A stretch of 64,000 nucleotides of DNA from an uncultured Clostridia bacterium (GTDB lineage: Bacteria; Bacillota; Clostridia; TANB77; CAG-508). The notes beneath the pieces were generated by a model. That model ran no database searches and was not told the DNA's origin. It saw only the letters and a program-made list of their open reading frames with translations. The DNA lies in the NCBI GenBank assembly GCA_934182605.1, contig CAKPRQ010000004.1:1-64000 (forward strand), in the 5' to 3' direction. The translations under genes and the position numbers were made by a program. Positions 41,718 to 49,744 of the stretch are shown piece after piece; within the stretch, counting starts at the first letter, position 1, and each line of letters starts with the position of its first letter.

Positions 41718-42923
41718 ATGATTATTCGTGAAAAATATTTATCTAAAATTAGACCATTCTATGATCAAGATTTAATAAAAGTAATAATTGGAGTTAGAAG
41801 GTGTGGTAAATCAGTTATACTGCTACAAATAATAGATGAGTTAAAAGAAAGAAAAATACCAGAAGAAAAAATAATATATATAAACTTCGAATATGAAGAT
41901 TATGCTTTTATAAAAAACAATATGGATTTACATCAATATATTAAAGAAAAAATAGTAAATAATGAAAAATATTATCTATTTTTTGATGAAATCCAAAATA
42001 TTAATCATTGGGAAAAAGCAATCAATTCATTTAAAGCATCTAAAAATGTATCAATATTTATAACAGGTTCTAATAGTGATTTATTATCTGGTGACCTTGC
42101 GACACATATAGCAGGAAGATATGTAAGTTTTAAGATATATCCATTCACATTTAAAGAAGTATGTAAATTAAAAAATATAACAGATAAAAAAGATATAGAA
42201 GAAGCATTTAATGACTATATAACTTGGGGAGGAATGCCACAAAGATTTATGATGGCAGATGATTTTCAAATAAGAACATATTTATCAGATATCTATAATT
42301 CTATTTTAGTAAAGGATATTATAACTAGATTTAATATAAAAGATTTAGATTTGTTTAATAGAATGGTAGAATATATAGTTACTACACCATCACAAAATTT
42401 TTCGGCAGAAAGTTTATCAAATTATTTTGCAAATAAAGATGACAGAGAAGTTTCAAAAATAACTATATATAATTATTTAGAATATATGACAAAAGCTATG
42501 GTAATAAATAAAGCGGATAGATATGATGTTAGAGGGAAAAGAATATTAAATGGTAAATATAAATATTATTTAACTGATTTAGGGTTTGGTCAAATAATGA
42601 ATATAGGGAAAAGACCACAATTAGGAGCATATTTAGAAAATATTGTATATAACGAATTATTATCTAGAGGATATGATGTTAAGGTGGGAAATTTAGAAAA
42701 TGGAGAAATAGATTTTATAGCAATAAGATTTAAAGAAAAAATATATATTCAAGTTGCATATATTTTAGCAGATGAAACTGTTGTTGAAAGAGAATTTGGA
42801 GCATTTAAAGGAATAGAAGATAACTATCCTAAATATGTTTTAACAATGGATAAATTTGATTTTTCGCAAAATGGTATAATTCATAAAAATGTAATAGATT
42901 GGCTGTTAGAAGAAAATGGTTGA
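41718..42923 (+). CDS. AAA (AAA_14) ATPase with DUF4143 domain
   Basis: 401 residues. The N-terminal AAA_14 domain has Walker A IGVRRCGKSVIL and Walker B YYLFFDEIQNINHW, then FITGSNSDLLSGDLATHIAG, a family hallmark. The C-terminal DUF4143 domain (about 205-400; LGAYLENIVYNELLSRGYDV, NGEIDFIA) resembles a PD-(D/E)XK nuclease fold. Such proteins are abundant and multicopy in anaerobes; the function is unknown. It has its own strong promoter and AAAGGGAG upstream. Confidence 0.88.
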   Translation: MIIREKYLSKIRPFYDQDLIKVIIGVRRCGKSVILLQIIDELKERKIPEEKIIYINFEYEDYAFIKNNMDLHQYIKEKIVNNEKYYLFFDEIQNINHWEKAINSFKASKNVSIFITGSNSDLLSGDLATHIAGRYVSFKIYPFTFKEVCKLKNITDKKDIEEAFNDYITWGGMPQRFMMADDFQIRTYLSDIYNSILVKDIITRFNIKDLDLFNRMVEYIVTTPSQNFSAESLSNYFANKDDREVSKITIYNYLEYMTKAMVINKADRYDVRGKRILNGKYKYYLTDLGFGQIMNIGKRPQLGAYLENIVYNELLSRGYDVKVGNLENGEIDFIAIRFKEKIYIQVAYILADETVVEREFGAFKGIEDNYPKYVLTMDKFDFSQNGIIHKNVIDWLLEENG

Positions 42924-43073
42924 AAGTAGAAATATTGTTACAAGATAATAGTTGAAATTAATAATAACTTAAATATACTAGTTTAAAATTAAAAATTTTG
43001 CAAAAAGTAGTCTTGTAAAAAAATAAAAAGTATGATAGTATAAAGAAAATTACGAAAAAGGAGAAGATGAATA

Positions 43074-43214
<141 letters not shown>

Positions 43215-43249
43215 AAAATAAAAAAAGAAAATTAAATAGTAGTAAAAAT

Positions 43250-43293
43250 AAAGGTAGAACTATGCCTGTAAAACAGGTAATAGGTCTACCTTT
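43250..43293 (+). repeat. Two-tier hairpin downstream of the GA tract
   Basis: AAAGGTAGA (43250-43258) pairs with TCTACCTTT (43285-43293). An inner stem CCTGT/ACAGG lies at 43265-43277. It falls inside the long (ON) version of the phase-variable frame. Confidence 0.5.
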
Positions 43294-43436
43294 ATGTGCG
43301 TTTGACGAAAAAGTAAAACATAATCATAGGAGAGGGGGACCGTAAAAAATAGTAAGAAACAAAAAAGATAAAAAATTAAAAAGGTTATAGGTACCTAAAT
43401 ATAAAACCTAAATAAAAAATAAGGAAGGTAAAGAAA

Positions 43437-43913
43437 ATGAAAGCAAAGGAGTTAATGATAGTGTTATTAATAATAATCGTATTATTAATAGTAATAATAG
43501 TAGCAGTAAATGCTAATAAAAATAAAGGAAATGAGGAAAATACTCAAACACCAGCGATAGGAGTAGTAGAGGAAAATAAGGTAGAGGAATTTGTAGAAGT
43601 ACAAGAAGATGGAAGTAAAGTAAATACAAGTGAAGAATTAAAGAAAACAAAAACAATAGATGGACTAGAAATAAGTAATATAAGATTAGTAGAAAATAAC
43701 AATGTATCACAAGTAGTAGCAGATGTAAAAAATCCAACAAGTAAAACATTAGGAGATTTTCCAGTAGATATAGTAGTAAAAGATAAAGCAGGAAAAGAAA
43801 TAACAACAATCGGAGCATATATAGATAAAGTAGAAGCAGGAAAAACAGTACAACTACATGCATCAGCAACATCAGATTTCGCAAATGCATATGATTTTGA
43901 AATAGTAAAATAA
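43437..43913 (+). CDS. Membrane-anchored FxLYD-like domain protein
   Basis: 158 residues. An N-terminal membrane helix (about 6-24), an acidic linker (about 28-70), and a beta-sandwich domain (about 72-158) with DGLEISNIRLVENNNVSQVV, ADVKNPTSKTLGDFPVDIVV and a final YDFEIVK. This pattern matches FxLYD-type surface domains. It is exported with the domain outside. AGGAAGG precedes the ATG. It lies directly upstream of the large prepilin-like protein and may be a companion in the same surface structure. Confidence 0.6.
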   Translation: MKAKELMIVLLIIIVLLIVIIVAVNANKNKGNEENTQTPAIGVVEENKVEEFVEVQEDGSKVNTSEELKKTKTIDGLEISNIRLVENNNVSQVVADVKNPTSKTLGDFPVDIVVKDKAGKEITTIGAYIDKVEAGKTVQLHASATSDFANAYDFEIVK

Positions 43914-43949
43914 TATATAATTTTTTAATAGTATATATAATAACAAATT

Positions 43950-44030
43950 TTGATATATAGCTATTTTTAATCAAAAAACAAGCACAGGTGGCACAATTAA
44001 GGTACAGATTGTCAAATAGCTATATATCAA
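43950..44030. repeat. Palindromic repeat with an alternative loop (F)
   Basis: TTGATATATAGCTATTT (43950-43966) is exactly complementary to AAATAGCTATATATCAA (44014-44030). The stem is that of the 150-bp family, but the 47-base loop (including CAAGCACAGGTGGCACAATT) is unrelated. No GTTACA terminal repeats are visible. It lies 84 bp before the start of the large surface-protein gene. Confidence 0.7.
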
Positions 44031-44113
44031 GATTTCTATAGGATTATATTTTCCCATAAAAATTTAAAAGAAAGGAGTCAAAAATATATTGAAAAATATA
44101 TTAAAAGAATGTT

Positions 44114-47100
44114 ATGAAAGTTAAGAAAAAGAGCAAAGGTATAACATTAATTTCATTAGTAATAACAGTGGTAGTAATGCTGATACTAGCAGGAGTAACA
44201 ATATCAGTATTTACAGGTACTGATGGAATGTTTAGTAGTATAACTCAAGCAACAAGAGAATATAAAAAGCAAGCAATGCTAGAAGCAGTAGACTTAGCAA
44301 AAGCATATGTAGAACTAGATAAAACATATACTAATGAACCAATAACAATAACAGACGTAATAGATAAAATAAAGGAAGTAAGTACTATAAATGAAAAAGA
44401 TTACATAATAACAGTAGATGACGAAGAACAAACAGCAACAATAATAGATAAAGCAACAGGAGTAGTAGTAGATGTATGGATAGATGAAAATGGACATATA
44501 CAATCAGACGGAAATATAGTAGATGATGTAGAAAATCTAGTAAAACCAACAGTAACATATGAATTAGACCCACCAGCAGGAACGTATGGAGATGAAGTAA
44601 AAATAACAATTACAGCAACAGAAGAAAAGAACGGAATAGTAAGAATGGTATTACCAGACAATAGTGAAATAATATACAATAAAGAAAAAGAAGTAACAAA
44701 AGAATACATAGTAACAGAAAACGGAACATATACATTCGTAGTAGAAGGAGCAAATGGAAGAAAAACTACAAAATATGTGGAAGTGAAAAATATAACAAGT
44801 GTAGCAAATATAGTAATGGAAGTACAAAATACAGAGCCAACAAACCAAGCAGTAAATGTATTAATAACATATGATGAAAATGTAAAAATGGGAGGACAAG
44901 TATTAGTAAATGCAGATAGATTCCAATATAGTATAGGAGAAAATAATTGGCAAAATGCATCATCAGCAAATACAACTATACAAGTAGGAGTAAATGGAAC
45001 AGTATACGCAAGATACTATAGTGGAACAGAAGGATTTGGAACGACCAGCGTAACAATACAAAATATAGATAAAATAGGACCAAATACGTTTGACTTAAGT
45101 ACAACAAAAACAACAAATAGTATAACAGTAAGTGGAAGTACAGAAGACACAGGAACAACAGGATGTGCAGCAGAAAATTATGGTATAAGAGGATATCAGT
45201 TCCAATTAAAAGATAGTGCAGGAAGTGTAATAACAAGTTGGACAACAGAAACAACAGCGACAAGTTACACATTTAATAATTTAACACAAGGAACAACATA
45301 TAAAGTAAGTATGAGAGCTGTAGATAAGGCAGGAAATATAACAGAAGCAACAAATAAAGATGAAAGTGTAACATTAAGTACAACACCAGATTCAAGTACA
45401 GCAATAGGAATAACATATAATCCAACAATACCAACAACAGGAAATGTACAAGTAACATTTACAAATAATAGTGGACAAAGTGGATTAACATTAAAATATC
45501 AAATAGGAAGTCAAACAGGAACATGGAACACATATACAGGACCAGTAACAATGACAACAAATGGAAAAGTGTATGCAAGATTATTTGATAGTAATGAACA
45601 ATATACAAATACAGCAACAGCAACAGTACAAAATATAGATAGAATTGCACCAAATGCGTTTAATTTATCAACAACAAAAACAACAAATAGTATAACAGTA
45701 AGTGGAAGTACAGAAGACACAGGAACAACAGGATGTGCAGCAGAAAATTATGGTATAAGAGGATATCAGTTCCAATTAAAAGATAGTGCAGGAAGTGTAA
45801 TAACAAGTTGGACAACAGAAACAACAGCGACAAGTTACACATTTAATAATTTAACACAAGGAACAACATATAAAGTAAGTATGAGAGCTGTAGATAAGGC
45901 AGGAAATATAACAGAAGCAACAAATAAAGATGAAAGTGTAACATTAAGCACAACACCAGATTCAAGTACAGCAATAGGAATAACATATAATCCAACAACA
46001 CCAACAACAGGAAATGTACAAGTAACATTTACAAATAATAGTGGACAAAGTGGATTAACATTAAAATATCAAATAGGAAGTCAAACAGGAACATGGAACA
46101 CATATACAGAACCAGTAACAATGACAACAAATGGAAAAGTGTATGCAAGATTATTTGACAGTAATAATCAATATACAAATACAGCAACAGCAACGGTACA
46201 AAATATAGATAGAGAAAAACCAATAGTAACAAGTGCAACAGCAAGTACAAGTTGGGGAGCAACAAATAGTATAACAATAACAGCAACAGATACAGGAACA
46301 GAAGGATGTGCAACAGGAAATATAGGAATAGTAGGATATGGAATAAATCAAAGTAGCACAACAGAACCAACATATACAACAGTAACAGCAACAACAAGTT
46401 TAAGTACAACAATAAATAATATAACAGCAAATGGAACGTATTATGTATGGGTAAAAGACAAAGCAGGAAATACAGGAAATAAAGCTGTAAAAGTAAATAG
46501 AGTAGACACAACAGCTCCAACAACAGCAACAATAGCAAGTAGTAATGTAGAAGCAGAAACATTTACATTAACAGCAACAGGAGCAGATGGAGAAAGTGGA
46601 ATAGCAAAATATGAATTCTATATTAATAACACATTAGAAAAGACAGTAACAATAACAGAAGGAACAGCAACATATAACGTAACAGGAAAGACAGCTAATA
46701 CACCATATACTTGTAAAGTAATAGTATATGATAATGCAGGAAATTCTAAAGAAAGTAATACTATAACTGTAACGACTAAGACAGCAGGGGTAGATCCAGA
46801 AACAGTAGCAAAAATAGGAGACTTTGTAAATTATAGTGTAGAAGTAAATGGAAGAACATATGATAAATGGAGAATATTAGATTTTGATAATAATGGACAT
46901 ATGGAAATAGTGTGCTATAATGGACCAAGTTTTACAATGAGCGGAAAAAGTGATTATGCAAATGCAATACAAAAATTAAATGATGCATCAGCACCATATA
47001 AAAATGGAACATATGGATATAGCACAAGACATTTAGGAAGTGATCCAAGTAATCCAAGTAGCTATGCAACGATATCAACAAGTTATGTTAAATATTATCC

Positions 47101-47689
47101 GGGAGGAACAGTGCCAAGTGGAACAAAAGCATGTTTAGTGCAAACACATCATGAAAGCGATTTGAATGCAATAAAATCATTTAGCGGCACAAACAAATTG
47201 TTCAGTAATAGTTGGCTGGCGTCTCGCCATGCGTATGTTTCGTCGATCCCTTCGTTCTTCTACGTCCGCGGTGTGGATAGCTCTGGCTCGCTCGGCGGCA
47301 GCAACTTGTGCACCGTGACTTCCGGCGGCGGCGAGTCTGCGCGTAGCGGTAGTAATGCCCTAGCCCCTGTAGTTTCTCTGGAGTCTGGAGTCAAAATAAA
47401 TACATCATTGGATGGAAATGGAAGCGAGGATAGTCCATGGAAGCTAACTTGGACAGCACCAGAAGTAGTAACAATATCAGAAAACACTATGATAGATTCA
47501 AGCACAATAGGACAATATCAAGGTAAAGACATAAAAATTACGAATAATGCAACAGTAACTCTTGAAAATTGTACTATAAATGGTACAATACAAGCTAATA
47601 GCGGAAGAATAGATATAAATTCGTGTATACGAAAGGGTACTATAGAAAAAAATGGCGGAGTAGTCTATATTGATGGCGTACTGGATTAA
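44114..47689 (+). CDS. Large prepilin-like surface protein with C-type-lectin-like, DGR-type variable domain
   Basis: 1191 residues. The prepilin-style leader is KKKSKG then ITLISLVITVVVMLILAG (Ser instead of Glu at +5). Then come an Ig-like region, two almost identical 190-residue Fn3-like units (about 317-696), further Fn3-like units (to about 893), and a C-type-lectin/FGE-like domain (from about VDPETVAKIGDFVNYS; KWRILDFDNNGHMEI). This ends in the variable block WLASRHAYVSS ... ALAPVVSLESGVKI at 47214-47390. A short beta-rich tail follows (to IDGVLD). The WLASR ... PVVSL frame is typical of diversity-generating-retroelement targets in gut bacteria. The ribosome-binding site is not obvious. 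I infer a ligand-binding surface protein whose tip is diversified. Confidence 0.8.
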   Translation: MKVKKKSKGITLISLVITVVVMLILAGVTISVFTGTDGMFSSITQATREYKKQAMLEAVDLAKAYVELDKTYTNEPITITDVIDKIKEVSTINEKDYIITVDDEEQTATIIDKATGVVVDVWIDENGHIQSDGNIVDDVENLVKPTVTYELDPPAGTYGDEVKITITATEEKNGIVRMVLPDNSEIIYNKEKEVTKEYIVTENGTYTFVVEGANGRKTTKYVEVKNITSVANIVMEVQNTEPTNQAVNVLITYDENVKMGGQVLVNADRFQYSIGENNWQNASSANTTIQVGVNGTVYARYYSGTEGFGTTSVTIQNIDKIGPNTFDLSTTKTTNSITVSGSTEDTGTTGCAAENYGIRGYQFQLKDSAGSVITSWTTETTATSYTFNNLTQGTTYKVSMRAVDKAGNITEATNKDESVTLSTTPDSSTAIGITYNPTIPTTGNVQVTFTNNSGQSGLTLKYQIGSQTGTWNTYTGPVTMTTNGKVYARLFDSNEQYTNTATATVQNIDRIAPNAFNLSTTKTTNSITVSGSTEDTGTTGCAAENYGIRGYQFQLKDSAGSVITSWTTETTATSYTFNNLTQGTTYKVSMRAVDKAGNITEATNKDESVTLSTTPDSSTAIGITYNPTTPTTGNVQVTFTNNSGQSGLTLKYQIGSQTGTWNTYTEPVTMTTNGKVYARLFDSNNQYTNTATATVQNIDREKPIVTSATASTSWGATNSITITATDTGTEGCATGNIGIVGYGINQSSTTEPTYTTVTATTSLSTTINNITANGTYYVWVKDKAGNTGNKAVKVNRVDTTAPTTATIASSNVEAETFTLTATGADGESGIAKYEFYINNTLEKTVTITEGTATYNVTGKTANTPYTCKVIVYDNAGNSKESNTITVTTKTAGVDPETVAKIGDFVNYSVEVNGRTYDKWRILDFDNNGHMEIVCYNGPSFTMSGKSDYANAIQKLNDASAPYKNGTYGYSTRHLGSDPSNPSSYATISTSYVKYYPGGTVPSGTKACLVQTHHESDLNAIKSFSGTNKLFSNSWLASRHAYVSSIPSFFYVRGVDSSGSLGGSNLCTVTSGGGESARSGSNALAPVVSLESGVKINTSLDGNGSEDSPWKLTWTAPEVVTISENTMIDSSTIGQYQGKDIKITNNATVTLENCTINGTIQANSGRIDINSCIRKGTIEKNGGVVYIDGVLD
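45061..46200 (+). repeat. Two tandem 570-bp repeats within the surface-protein gene
   Basis: 45061-45630 and 45631-46200 differ at only a small number of positions, and the 190-residue protein units are nearly identical. Each begins AAATATAGATA at the same phase. Recent duplication or gene conversion; copy number could vary by recombination or be collapsed in assembly. Confidence 0.85.
47214..47390 (+). other. Putative DGR variable region (VR)
   Basis: By hand count, of the 120 bases 47221-47340 only 12 are A and 75 are G or C, against about 38% A in the gene just upstream (23 of 60 at 47041-47100). Codons alternate between A-free fixed codons (CTGGCGTCTCGC, TACGTCCGC, TCGCTC, TTGTGC) and NNC/NNT codons (GGT, GAT, AGC, TCT, GGC, ACC, ACT, TCC). 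That is the expected outcome of adenine mutagenesis of AAC/AAT codons. The GC-rich 3' end (GCCCTAGCCCCTGTAG) could be the homing-initiation segment. No template repeat or reverse transcriptase is in the window. Confidence 0.75.
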
Positions 47690-47780
47690 CATAGTGGGGG
47701 AGCACCTTATTGACCATAAATGTTCAATTTTAAATGTAAAGTATCTTTATATAAAATTTCAAAAAGTATGATAATCAACA

Positions 47781-47818
47781 AAAAAACTCTTGAAAATTCA
47801 AGAGTTTTTTTGTATAAT
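47781..47818 (+). terminator. Surface-protein terminator fused with the dxs promoter
   Basis: AAAAAACTCTTGAA (47781-47794) pairs with TTCAAGAGTTTTTT (47797-47810). TTGAAA within the hairpin (47790-47795), 17 bases and TATAAT (47813-47818) form the promoter of dxs. It is nearly the same module as 39571-39607. Confidence 0.7.
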
Positions 47819-47842
47819 TCTAAAACAAGGAGTTGAATTTAA

Positions 47843-49744
47843 ATGCAAAACATTTTAGATAAAGTAAACACACCAGAAGATTTAAGAAAATTAACATTAG
47901 AAGAAAAAGAAAAATTAGCAGAAGAATTAAGAAAATTCATACTAGAAACTGTATCTAAAACTGGAGGGCATTTAGCTTCAAACTTAGGTATAGTAGAACT
48001 CACTATTGCTTTACATAGCATATTTAATACACCAAAGGATAAATTAATATGGGATGTAGGACACCAAAGTTATGTGCATAAAATTTTAACGGGCAGGAAA
48101 GATAAAATGAGTACATTGAGGAAGTTGGATGGTTTATCTGGATTCCCTAAAATAAGTGAATCAGAATATGATGTTTTTGAAACTGGCCACAGTAGTACAT
48201 CTATTTCAGCAGCATTAGGTATAGCAAGGGCTAGAGATGTTTTAAACGAAGAATATGAAGTTATAGCTGTAATAGGCGATGGTGCTTTGACTGGTGGTAT
48301 GGCTGAAGAAGCAATGAATGATGCAGGAAGTAGCAATTCTAACATCATTGTTATATTAAATGATAACGAAATGAGTATTTCTAAAAATGTAGGTGGTATA
48401 TCTATGTTTTTGAGTAAATTACGTAGCAAAAAGTTATATACTGCTTCTAATAAAAAAATAAAAGAAATTACTATGAAAATTCCATATTTAGGTGAAAAAT
48501 TAGTAAATTTAACTAGAAGAGTCAAAGATATGTTAAAACAATTCTTTTTACCTAATATGTACTTTGAAGACATAGGTTTTACATATCTAGGACCTGTAGA
48601 TGGTCATAATATTGAAAAATTAGAAAGTATATTGGAAAAAGCAAAAGAACTTCAAGGACCTGTATTAGTCCATGTTATTACTAAAAAAGGAAAAGGATAC
48701 AAAATAGCGGAAGATAATCCGTCAAAATTTCATGGAATTTCTAGTTTTAATATAGAAACAGGAGAAAAAATAAAAAAATCTGAAAAAGATTATTCAAAAG
48801 TTTTTGGAGAAACTTTAGTGAAATTAGCTGAAAAAGATGAAAAGATAATTGCTATTACAGCTGCTATGAAAGATGGAACGGGTTTAAGGGAGTTTTCAAA
48901 TAAATATCCTAAAAGATTTTTTGATGTAGGAATTGCGGAACAACATGCTATTTGTATGGCAGCAGGAATGGCAAGAGTGGGCTTAAAACCAGTAGTAGCA
49001 ATATATTCTTCGTTTTTACAGAGAGGATACGATCAAGTAATTCATGATATATGCATGCAAGAATTACCAGTAGTAATAGGTATAGATAGAGCAGGAATAG
49101 TTGGAAATGATGGTGAGACGCATCAAGGAATTTTTGATTTATCATTTTTATCAATAGTACCGAACTTAACTATATTGGCACCCAAAGATTTCAAAGAATT
49201 TGAAAAAATGTTAGAATTCTCAATAAATTATTCTAAACCAATAGCTATAAGATATCCTAGAGGTGGAGAAGGCAAATATAAATTTGAAAAGTACGAAGAC
49301 ATTGAATTAGGAAAAGCCGAAATTATAAAAGAAGGAAAAGATATAACTGTACTTGCAATAGGAAAAATGGTATCAAGAGCAATGGAAGCAGTAGAAGAAT
49401 TAGAAAATAACGAAATAGATGTAGAAGTAATAAATGCAAGATTTATAAATCCGTTGGATAAAGAAAAAATATTAGAATCTATTAATAAAACTAAAAACAT
49501 AATAATAATAGAGGATAATGTTATAGAAGGCGGATTAGGAACAAAAATAGAAGAATTAATTGTGGAAGAAGATATAAAAGAGGTAAAATGTGTAAAAATT
49601 GCATATCCAGTAGACTTTATAAAACAAGGTAGTGTAGATGAAATTGAAAAAAGATATGGTTTAGATAAAAAAAGTATTGCTAAAAAGATAGAAATGATAT
49701 ATAATAACAAGGGTAATTTAGAAAAAAGGAATGAAGTTAAATGA
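47843..49744 (+). CDS. dxs: 1-deoxy-D-xylulose-5-phosphate synthase
   Basis: 633 residues. This TPP enzyme condenses pyruvate and glyceraldehyde 3-phosphate, the first step of the MEP isoprenoid pathway. Motifs: GGHLASNLG, WDVGHQSYVHKILTGRKD, the TPP/metal motif IGDGALTGGMAEEAMND ... NDNEMSIS, and the catalytic-Glu segment FDVGIAEQHAICMAAGMA. The length is normal. AAGGAG precedes the ATG. Its last four bases overlap the next gene (ATGA), so the two are translationally coupled. Confidence 0.96.
   Translation: MQNILDKVNTPEDLRKLTLEEKEKLAEELRKFILETVSKTGGHLASNLGIVELTIALHSIFNTPKDKLIWDVGHQSYVHKILTGRKDKMSTLRKLDGLSGFPKISESEYDVFETGHSSTSISAALGIARARDVLNEEYEVIAVIGDGALTGGMAEEAMNDAGSSNSNIIVILNDNEMSISKNVGGISMFLSKLRSKKLYTASNKKIKEITMKIPYLGEKLVNLTRRVKDMLKQFFLPNMYFEDIGFTYLGPVDGHNIEKLESILEKAKELQGPVLVHVITKKGKGYKIAEDNPSKFHGISSFNIETGEKIKKSEKDYSKVFGETLVKLAEKDEKIIAITAAMKDGTGLREFSNKYPKRFFDVGIAEQHAICMAAGMARVGLKPVVAIYSSFLQRGYDQVIHDICMQELPVVIGIDRAGIVGNDGETHQGIFDLSFLSIVPNLTILAPKDFKEFEKMLEFSINYSKPIAIRYPRGGEGKYKFEKYEDIELGKAEIIKEGKDITVLAIGKMVSRAMEAVEELENNEIDVEVINARFINPLDKEKILESINKTKNIIIIEDNVIEGGLGTKIEELIVEEDIKEVKCVKIAYPVDFIKQGSVDEIEKRYGLDKKSIAKKIEMIYNNKGNLEKRNEVK

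Noticed and set aside
43949..44033. DGR template repeat or associated RNA near the variable region
   Set aside because: The loop does not match the variable region at any length, and the window has no reverse transcriptase gene.
45061..46200. Regularly repeated DNA that might be taken for a CRISPR array
   Set aside because: The period is 570 bp and the repeat is translated as Fn3-like protein units; there are no short repeats with unique spacers and no cas genes.
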